Below, in pieces: positions 1 to 5,654 of a DNA stretch of 6,902 bases. The stretch is from Flammeovirgaceae bacterium UBA5867. Its GTDB lineage: Bacteria; Bacteroidota; Bacteroidia; Cytophagales; Cyclobacteriaceae. The stretch spans positions 4,671 through 11,572 of the forward strand of contig DJFR01000086.1 of the NCBI GenBank assembly GCA_002432545.1. Reading direction: 5' to 3'. The translations under genes were made by a program, and so were the position numbers. Below the pieces are notes generated by a model that was given only the letters and a program-made list of their open reading frames with translations, did no database searches and was not told the DNA's origin. Position 1 is the first letter of the stretch. Each line of letters opens with the position of its first letter.

Positions 1-870
1 CATTACCCGCTCGAATTTATGGTGGGTGTTATCAATAACTTCGGAGGATTTTATCGTACTGAATTTTACTTTCACGAAGCTCGCATGAGTGGCGCCAACA
101 TTCAGGCTCCTTGTGTTAATCACAGCGATTACCTTACCACCATCTATGGCGATGATATTTATGTTGGCTTTGTGCATTTGAAAAGTCTCGAGACAAAAGT
201 CGCTCAAAATATACCTGCCGAGCGCGAACGCAACGGTACGTATAAGAGTCTGGACAATTTTTTACGCAGAGTACCCTTAGGACTTGAGCAAGTGCGCATC
301 CTCATTCGCCTGGGTTCATTTCGATTTACGGGGCGCAGTAAACAACGTCTGCTCTGGGAAGCGATGCTATATTTCAGCAACTCGAAAACACGAAACAAAA
401 CTGCGGTTGATCTTTTTGATACGGAACCAAAAGATTATCCCTTGCCGGTACTCACGCACAATCCGCTCGAAGATATATTCGATGAGATAGAACTGTTAGG
501 CTTCCCGTTGGGCGACCCGTTTCGCCTGCTAAAGACGGATGATCGCGGTGATACGCTCGCGCGTGAACTGCCTGCTAAAAACGGCAAGGCGGTATATATA
601 GTCGGGTACATGGTAACATCCAAAAACGCCTATACCAAGACGGGGCAACAAATGCACTTCGGTACTTTCTACGATCACCACGGTGAGGTTTTTGATACGG
701 TTCATTTTCCCGACATCGCTGCGAAGTATCCGTTACGCGGTCGCGGCTTCTACGCTATCAAAGGAACTGTTGTCGATGACTTCGGGATCTCCACGATTGA
801 GGTTACCTGGATGGACAAACTCGCGCTCATCAACAAGCGTCCGGAGGTGGCGTTTCAGGAGACAGTCTGA
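1..870 (+). CDS. dnaE: DNA polymerase III alpha-family subunit, C-terminal part (5' end outside window)
   Basis: Catalytic subunit family of bacterial replicative and translesion DNA polymerases (C-family). Only the last 289 codons are present; the frame is open from base 1, so the start and the PHP and palm domains lie upstream. Visible parts, numbered from the first codon: the end of the fingers region (HYPLEFMVGVINN at 1-13, then FHEARMSG), a helix-hairpin-helix segment around 83-112 (SLDNFLRRVPLGLEQVRILI), a possible sliding-clamp-binding pentapeptide AVDLF at 135-139 placed between the hairpin and OB regions as in other DnaE proteins, and an OB fold at about 196-268 (VYIVGYMVTSKNA to ISTIEVTW). 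The protein ends about 20 residues after the OB fold, without the extra C-terminal tau-binding domain of long replicative DnaE. That, with the R..RLLWEA motif after the hairpin, suggests the shorter second DnaE (DnaE2-like, translesion) of Bacteroidota, but the missing N-terminus prevents a firm choice. It converges on mscL. Confidence 0.93.
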   Translation, partial: HYPLEFMVGVINNFGGFYRTEFYFHEARMSGANIQAPCVNHSDYLTTIYGDDIYVGFVHLKSLETKVAQNIPAERERNGTYKSLDNFLRRVPLGLEQVRILIRLGSFRFTGRSKQRLLWEAMLYFSNSKTRNKTAVDLFDTEPKDYPLPVLTHNPLEDIFDEIELLGFPLGDPFRLLKTDDRGDTLARELPAKNGKAVYIVGYMVTSKNAYTKTGQQMHFGTFYDHHGEVFDTVHFPDIAAKYPLRGRGFYAIKGTVVDDFGISTIEVTWMDKLALINKRPEVAFQETV

Positions 871-920
871 CGTGTTTAGGTGTGTACGTGGGTGTGTATT
901 TACGTGCTGAAAAGGAAGAG

Positions 921-985
921 AATCGGAAAGGAAAAAAGTCCGGAAGTCGGAAAGTCCGGAAGTCCGAAAGACTGTAGTCGGAAAG
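921..985. repeat. Left block of short purine-rich repeats (inverted-repeat arm)
   Basis: Degenerate head-to-tail units of the form AAGTCCGG / AAGTCGG / AAAGTCCGG follow one another from about 935 to 966, with a purine-rich lead-in (CGGAAAGGAAAAAAG, 924-938). The palindrome TCCGGA occurs at 939 and 955, 16 bp apart. The stretch 935-964 is the reverse complement of 1064-1093, differing by about one inserted base and one or two end mismatches. An outer segment 925-942 similarly matches the reverse complement of 1155-1171, with one gap and one mismatch. This is read directly from the sequence; the function is unknown. Confidence 0.85.
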
Positions 986-1051
986 TTATATATAGTGAGA
1001 ATCAAAGGATGCGAACCCTGCCGTAAAACTGTAGCAAGAGTATATATATAC
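964..1051. repeat. Direct repeat pair with TATATA tails in the core of the inverted repeat
   Basis: CCGAAAGACTGTAG (964-977) recurs as CCGTAAAACTGTAG (1021-1034), 12 of 14 bases identical and 57 bp apart. Each copy is followed within about 7 to 10 bases by an alternating TA tract: TTATATATAG at 985-994 and GTATATATATAC at about 1040-1051. The two copies therefore look like one 25-30 bp degenerate unit repeated once between the arms of the larger inverted repeat. Confidence 0.65.
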
Positions 1052-1063
1052 ATTAAGACAAGC

Positions 1064-1172
1064 GTCTTCCGGACTTTCCCGACTTCCGGACTTAACATAA
1101 CATCTTCCGACTTTCGGACTTCCCTGCTTTCGGACCTTCTTTACTTCTCTGCTTCGGACTTCTTCCTTTCCC
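1064..1172. repeat. Right block of short pyrimidine-rich repeats (inverted-repeat arm)
   Basis: These are the same units as the left block in the opposite orientation: CTTCCGGACTTT, CCGACTTCCGGACTT, then weaker copies such as CTTCCGACTTTCGGACTTCC (1104-1123), CTTTCGGACC (1127-1136) and CTTCGGACTTC (1152-1162). TCCGGA palindromes lie at 1068 and 1085, 17 bp apart. The inner part 1064-1093 pairs with 935-964 and the outer part 1155-1171 pairs with 925-942, so the whole is a nested imperfect inverted repeat. Copies become more degenerate toward the mscL side. Confidence 0.85.
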
Positions 1173-1210
1173 CATCTTCACTCTCTACTTCGAATCCGAT
1201 TCGCTTCCTT

Positions 1211-1624
1211 TTATTTACTCTTCAACAAATCTCTGATCTCGGTGAGGAGTTTAACATCAGCAGGTGGTTCTACCGGGGTTGGTGATTTTTCTTCTTTCTT
1301 CTTGAGTGAGTTCATGCCTTTTACCATCAGGAAAATAATAAAAGCAAGGATAACAAAGTTTAACACAACGGTAACAAAGTTGCCCCACGCGAATACGGGT
1401 CCTATTTTCTTTGCTTCTTCCAAGGACAGTCCTGTAGGTACTTTTTCGGCTAATGGAATATATAGGTTTGAAAAGTCTGCCTTGAATGCAATGCCTACCA
1501 GGGGCATGATGAGGTCATTCACAATGGAGTTTACAATGGTTCCGAACGCACCGCCAATGATAACGCCTACTGCCAGGTCCATAACATTTCCGCGCAGTGC
1601 AAATTCTTTAAATTCTTTTAACAT
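1211..1624 (-). CDS. mscL: Large-conductance mechanosensitive channel MscL
   Basis: Homopentameric inner-membrane channel that opens under extreme membrane tension and releases solutes during hypo-osmotic shock. The 137 residues match the usual 130-150 length. The N-terminal amphipathic helix and family signature are intact: KEFALRGNVMDLAVGVIIGG at 6-25, continuing into a glycine/alanine-rich pore-lining TM1 (about 14-44, with GGAFGTIVNSIVNDLIMP). A short periplasmic loop (about 45-78) precedes TM2 (about 79-104, FVTVVLNFVILAFIIFLMVK). The cytoplasmic end has the lysine/glutamate cluster LKKKEEK (107-113), a proline-rich linker (SPTPVEPP) and a short amphipathic helix (LLTEIRDLLKSK) expected to form the C-terminal helical bundle. 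The start codon is ATG, with the whole conserved N-terminus present and no strong Shine-Dalgarno, as is common in Bacteroidota. It stands alone, convergent with dnaE and divergent from the kinase gene. Confidence 0.97.
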   Translation of the reverse strand: MLKEFKEFALRGNVMDLAVGVIIGGAFGTIVNSIVNDLIMPLVGIAFKADFSNLYIPLAEKVPTGLSLEEAKKIGPVFAWGNFVTVVLNFVILAFIIFLMVKGMNSLKKKEEKSPTPVEPPADVKLLTEIRDLLKSK

Positions 1625-1646
1625 GGATTATACGGTTGGGTGTAAT

Positions 1647-1677
1647 GAAAATTACGATATACATACTAAACAACAAA
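1647..1677 (-). promoter_or_regulatory. Candidate Bacteroidota-type promoter for mscL
   Basis: Reading the minus strand, TTTG at 1677-1674 is followed after exactly 19 bases by TAATTTTC at 1654-1647. This matches the Bacteroidota sigma-ABfr consensus TTTG-N19-TAnnTTTG at all but the last base. Transcription would begin near 1640, leaving a leader of about 15-18 bases before the mscL ATG. The motif match is visible; promoter activity is inferred. No equally good match was found for the divergent kinase gene in the same 121-bp gap. Confidence 0.5.
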
Positions 1678-1745
1678 ACGATAGTTCTGGTTATTACCTG
1701 CAGGAACCATAAAATATTGTACCTTAAACACAAAAGAGATTTCCT

Positions 1746-4700
1746 ATGCCTGGCCGAAAGCGTGCTGCCTCCGCTCCTAAAAAGAAGATTTCCTCTGCCA
1801 AACTTAATGGCAAGAGAAAGACGGCACTTGATAACAAAAAGAAGATCAGCGCATCACGCGCGCTGCGCGATAGCCGTAACAACCTGGCCCTGGCACTGAA
1901 CGCTGCACAGATGGGTATTTGGGAGTGGGATATACGGAACAACGTGGTGAAGTGGTCTGACAACGTACACACGATCTTCGGACAATCCAGGAAAGCATTT
2001 GATGGTACATTTGAATCCTACCAGAACCTTATCCTCCCGGAAGATATGAGCATCGTTACCACAGCTATACGTGAAGCGATGCGTGACAAGAAAAGTTACT
2101 TTGTGCAGCATCGTATCCGTTGGCAAGACGGCAGCATTCACTGGATAGAAGGCATCGGAAAAGTTATCTGCGACAAAAAGAATAACCCGGTAAAGATGAC
2201 GGGCACAGCTCAGGATATAACGGAGTTTAAACTGAAGAATGCCGAGAAAGAAAACTGGAAGATGCGCTATGAACTTATCACGGCTTCTTCCGGTCAGGTG
2301 GTATACGATTATCACATCCCTTCCGGTACAATTGCATGGAGTGGAAATATAGGGGAAGTGCTGGGATATAGCGCGCAGAAGATGAGCAACATCAATGCAT
2401 GGGGCGAACTGATTCACCCGGAAGATCGTGATAAAGCATTTTTCGAACTCACACAGGCAGAGAAGTTGCTGCATAAATACGATGTCATTTATCGCTTCCG
2501 CAGAAAGAATGGTGAGTATGCTTTTATGCACGACCGCGGTTTCTTTCTGGCAGGTATAGAAGGCAAGGCAGAACGTATGCTGGGCACCATGCAGGATATT
2601 TCCGAGCAGGTTCGCATTGAGGAAATAAACCAGCATAACATTCGCATGCGCGAAAGTATTGAGAAGACTATGCCGGGCGAGCTATATGTGCATGACGTTG
2701 TAAACAACTGCACGCTGTATTCTACCGGTAAATCGGTAAGCGGCTATACTCCGGAAGATATCATGCGCATGGGAAGCGAGTTTCCTCAATCGATCATTCA
2801 CCCGGACGATCTTCATACTTTTACAAAATGGAAAGACGAACCTTTTGATACGGTTAAGGAATCGCAGTTCCGCATCAAAAACAAAAACGGAGAATGGAGA
2901 TGGATACACAATCGGAATACGGTCTTCACAAAAGATGACAGCGGCAATGTTACGCAGACGATTGGCATAGCCCTTGACATCACGGAACGCAAAACAGCCC
3001 AGGAGCAAATACAGGAACGTGATAAAAGTTATCGCGAATTATTTGATACGGTAAACGAGGCTATATATATCCAGAACCCGGATGGTACATTTGTTGATGT
3101 AAACGAAACGGCCTGCAAAATGTATGGCTACGATAAAAAAGATTTTATCGGCAATAACCCTGCATTCCTTTCTGCCCCCGGTAGAAATAACTTTGAAGCA
3201 CTGGTTCGGCAAACTACACTCGCCCTGCAGGGACAACCGCAGGCATTTGAATGGTGGGGACAACGCAAAGACGGGACTATATTTCTGAAGCACGTACAAC
3301 TCACCAAAGGTTCTTATCTCGGCAAAGAGATTATTATCGCTACGGCACGCGACATTACTGAAGAACGCAAGGCTACTGACCAGCTTCACAAAAGTGAACA
3401 AAGCTACCGCGAACTTTTTAATACCGTGGGCCAGGAAATATATATACTGAGTTTAAGCGGCACGTTCGTGGATGTGAACACAGGTGCCTCTGAAATGTAT
3501 GGCTATCCGAAACGCGAGTTTGTTGGTCGCACTCCGGAGTTTATTGCTGCTGAAGGAAAGAACGATCTCAACATATTAACAAAAGCCATCGAACTTGCCG
3601 GTCGCGGTATACCTCAATCGATAGACTGGTGGGGCAGGAAAAAGGACAACAGTATATTTCTGAGAGAAGTAAGGATTTCGAAAGGTACATACTTTGGACA
3701 AGAGGTTTTGATTGCCATTGCGTGGGACATCACCGAACGCAAGCATACGGAAGATATACTGCGCGAGAGCGAAAACAGATTCCGCAGCCTGGTGCGCAAC
3801 CTCAACATTGGTGTGTTGCTGCACGATGCGCAAGGCACCATCACGCTTTGCAATAAAACAGCCGAAGAACTTCTGGGAGCATCTGAAAAAACATTGATTG
3901 GCAACTCTCCTTTTAGTCCGGAGTGGCGCGCAGTTCACGAAGATGGTTCCGACTTCCCCGGTGTGTCACACCCGGTACCCAAAGTAATTCGCACGCATAA
4001 ACCGGCACGCGGTATTGTGATGGGTATATTTCGCAATAACGACAATGAACTGGTATGGCTACTCGTGAATGCAGAGCCGATACTCAACGAGCAGAACAAA
4101 CTGGTGGAAGTGATCTGTTCGTTTACCGATATCACCGCGATTAAAAATATACAGCAGGAACTTCGCGAGAGCGAGCAGCGCTTCCGGACGCTGCAAGAGG
4201 CTTCCTTTGGTGGATTAGGACTTCACGATCAAGGCGTGATCATCGACTGCAACCAGGGCTTGTGTGATCTTACCGGCTATTGTTACGAAGAGCTCATCGG
4301 CCTTAACGGACTTGAACTTATCGCCCCGGAATGGCAGCCGCTTGTGATGAATAATATACGTTCGGGTTATGAGAAACCGTATGACGTGGAAGGTGTACGC
4401 AAAGACGGAACGCGCTATTTCCTCGAAGTCCACGCTAAAAATATGCCGTACCACGGTAAGACTATACGCGTAACAGAATTTCGGGATATTACGGATCGCA
4501 AACTTGCCGAAGAAAAGATCATTGAACAGAATATCAAGCTGCACGCGATCACGGAAGATCTGAAGCGAAAGAACGAACAGCTCGAAGAGTTCACACAAAT
4601 TGTATCGCATAACCTCCGGTCACCGGTAGGAAATATACTTACCCTTTTAAATTTCCTGGAAGGAGCCGAGTCTGAAGAAGAGAAAGCAGAATACCTGAAG

Positions 4701-5255
4701 CTGTTGAAGGAATCCGGAGCCACTACACTCAATACATTGCATGAATTGAATGAAGTGCTGAAGATCAAACAGAACAAGAATATCGAGAAGCAGACACTTG
4801 CATTCGAAACTGTATTTCACCACGTGAAGGCGATGCTGAGTGCCCGGATTGCCGAAACCGGAGCCGATATAGTAGCAGACTTTTCCGATGTACCGGACAT
4901 TGAATATCCGCGCATTTACCTCGAAAGCGTGATGCTAAACCTGTTGAGCAACGCGTTGAAATATATTTATCCGGGAAGAGCACCCGTTATCCGGATAAAA
5001 ACGTTTAATGAGAAAGAGAATATAGTTTTGCAGATAACCGACAATGGTTTAGGTATAAATCTGGATCGTTACGGCCACCAGATTTTCAAGCTGCGAAAAA
5101 CATTTCATCGCCATCCGGAGAGCCGGGGTATTGGATTATTCATGATAAAGAATCAAATTGAAGCCATGGGTGGCGATATCAGTATTTCGAGTCAGGAAAA
5201 TGTAGGCGCTACCTTCACTATAAATTTTAACAAGTACCAGAGCGATGGAAAATAA
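1746..5255 (+). CDS. Cytosolic multi-PAS sensor histidine kinase (seven PAS domains)
   Basis: Sensor kinase that should autophosphorylate on His955 and pass the phosphate to a receiver, most likely the overlapping downstream gene. It has 1169 residues and no transmembrane segment or signal peptide. Order: a strongly basic tail (1-44, 16 Lys/Arg against 2 Asp); PAS1 ~45-165, PAS2 ~171-290 and PAS3 ~302-416 (PAS_3-like, with HPED/HPDD and W-x-DG/NGE motifs and a closing DIT-type end); PAS4 ~428-545 and PAS5 ~553-667, about half identical to each other; PAS6 ~675-800; PAS7 ~809-920; a coiled-coil linker ~918-950; a HisKA dimerisation helix with SHNLRSPVGNI around His955; and a HATPase with N-box Asn1069 (LLSNALKYI), G1 DNGLG at 1099-1103, F-box IFKLRKTFHRH and G2 RGIGL at 1127-1131. 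The catalytic domain looks intact. The ATG start has only an A-rich AAAAGAGA (1732-1739) as a weak ribosome site. No haem- or flavin-specific PAS signature was recognised, so the ligand is unknown. Confidence 0.95.
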   Translation: MPGRKRAASAPKKKISSAKLNGKRKTALDNKKKISASRALRDSRNNLALALNAAQMGIWEWDIRNNVVKWSDNVHTIFGQSRKAFDGTFESYQNLILPEDMSIVTTAIREAMRDKKSYFVQHRIRWQDGSIHWIEGIGKVICDKKNNPVKMTGTAQDITEFKLKNAEKENWKMRYELITASSGQVVYDYHIPSGTIAWSGNIGEVLGYSAQKMSNINAWGELIHPEDRDKAFFELTQAEKLLHKYDVIYRFRRKNGEYAFMHDRGFFLAGIEGKAERMLGTMQDISEQVRIEEINQHNIRMRESIEKTMPGELYVHDVVNNCTLYSTGKSVSGYTPEDIMRMGSEFPQSIIHPDDLHTFTKWKDEPFDTVKESQFRIKNKNGEWRWIHNRNTVFTKDDSGNVTQTIGIALDITERKTAQEQIQERDKSYRELFDTVNEAIYIQNPDGTFVDVNETACKMYGYDKKDFIGNNPAFLSAPGRNNFEALVRQTTLALQGQPQAFEWWGQRKDGTIFLKHVQLTKGSYLGKEIIIATARDITEERKATDQLHKSEQSYRELFNTVGQEIYILSLSGTFVDVNTGASEMYGYPKREFVGRTPEFIAAEGKNDLNILTKAIELAGRGIPQSIDWWGRKKDNSIFLREVRISKGTYFGQEVLIAIAWDITERKHTEDILRESENRFRSLVRNLNIGVLLHDAQGTITLCNKTAEELLGASEKTLIGNSPFSPEWRAVHEDGSDFPGVSHPVPKVIRTHKPARGIVMGIFRNNDNELVWLLVNAEPILNEQNKLVEVICSFTDITAIKNIQQELRESEQRFRTLQEASFGGLGLHDQGVIIDCNQGLCDLTGYCYEELIGLNGLELIAPEWQPLVMNNIRSGYEKPYDVEGVRKDGTRYFLEVHAKNMPYHGKTIRVTEFRDITDRKLAEEKIIEQNIKLHAITEDLKRKNEQLEEFTQIVSHNLRSPVGNILTLLNFLEGAESEEEKAEYLKLLKESGATTLNTLHELNEVLKIKQNKNIEKQTLAFETVFHHVKAMLSARIAETGADIVADFSDVPDIEYPRIYLESVMLNLLSNALKYIYPGRAPVIRIKTFNEKENIVLQITDNGLGINLDRYGHQIFKLRKTFHRHPESRGIGLFMIKNQIEAMGGDISISSQENVGATFTINFNKYQSDGK

Positions 5256-5649
5256 AGCCCCCATCATTGCCCTTGTTGACGATGACAAGGTATTCCAGAT
5301 CACAGCTTCGCGCACCATCAAGGCTGCGCAGCTAACGGATAAGATCTTGCAATTTGAGAATGCTGAAGATGCTCTTCACTTTCTGAAAGATCACGCACGC
5401 GATTCTGAAAATCTTCCAGACTATATATTCCTCGACATCAACATGCCCTATATTGACGGCTGGATGTTCCTGGATGACTACTCGCAATTCAAAACGGATC
5501 TGTCCAAACCGATTCTCATTTATATGGTAAGCTCTTCCATTGACCCGCGCGATATCACACGCGCGAAGAGCAATGAGAATGTGCGGGAGTATATCATCAA
5601 ACCCGTAACACGCGAAAAATTTATTGAACTGCTGAGCAAAGCTGCGTAA
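5245..5649 (+). CDS. Single-domain response regulator (CheY-like receiver)
   Basis: Phospho-accepting receiver domain standing alone: 134 residues with no DNA-binding, enzymatic or other output domain. All key positions are present: the acidic pocket Asp12-Asp13-Asp14 (ALVDDD), phospho-acceptor Asp64 (IFLDINMP), the switch serine in MVSSS at 94-98, and the conserved Lys119-Pro120 (YIIKPV). Its ATG lies inside the end of the histidine kinase gene (11-bp overlap, different frame) with no good Shine-Dalgarno, so translation is probably coupled to the kinase and the two act as a pair. By family analogy (CheY, Rcp1), it would signal by binding a partner protein or by feeding a phosphorelay; the partner is not in this window. 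Its stop codon is 5 bp from the stop of the convergent CCA-adding enzyme gene. Confidence 0.95.
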   Translation: MENKAPIIALVDDDKVFQITASRTIKAAQLTDKILQFENAEDALHFLKDHARDSENLPDYIFLDINMPYIDGWMFLDDYSQFKTDLSKPILIYMVSSSIDPRDITRAKSNENVREYIIKPVTREKFIELLSKAA

Positions 5650-5654
5650 CACCG

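Larger units (their letters stand above)
871..1210. other. Non-coding gap between convergent dnaE and mscL
   Basis: No convincing gene is present. Immediately after the dnaE stop comes a G/T-rich stretch (about 872-908, GTGTG and ACGTG repeated), then the inverted short-repeat block described separately (921-1172), then a pyrimidine-rich run into the mscL stop. A small 6-bp palindrome with a one-base centre, CGAATC-C-GATTCG, sits at 1191-1203. Neither gene has a classical hairpin followed by a T-run, so any bidirectional termination would have to come from the large inverted repeat. Open frames crossing this region encode only low-complexity S/F/R-rich peptides produced by the repeats. Confidence 0.8.

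Noticed and set aside
1001..1022. A tRNA T-arm-like string on the minus strand (CAGGGTTCGCATCCTTTG)
   Set aside because: It has a seven-base TTCGCAT loop and a partial stem, but there is no matching acceptor stem, anticodon arm or CCA end nearby. It is probably chance; it could at most be a decayed tRNA fragment.
935..1165. CRISPR array
   Set aside because: The units are only 7-9 bp, abut one another without unique spacers, and flip orientation between the two blocks; no cas genes are present.
733..1285. Open frames of about 100-120 codons on both strands crossing the repeat region
   Set aside because: They encode S/F/T/R-rich low-complexity peptides that follow the repeat units, overlap the ends of dnaE or mscL, and resemble no known protein.
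1697..1704. Perfect 8-bp palindrome CCTGCAGG in the mscL/kinase gap
   Set aside because: It is short and single, with no extended symmetry or second copy; not enough to call an operator.
1625..1745. Promoter for the kinase gene, for example TACCTTAA at 1720-1727
   Set aside because: Only six of eight positions fit the -7 consensus and no TTG/TTTG lies at the expected distance, so it is not supported.
1854..2636. 260-codon open frame on the minus strand inside the kinase gene
   Set aside because: It lies antisense to conserved PAS coding sequence and its cysteine/histidine-rich translation resembles no family. It is best explained as a codon-bias shadow.
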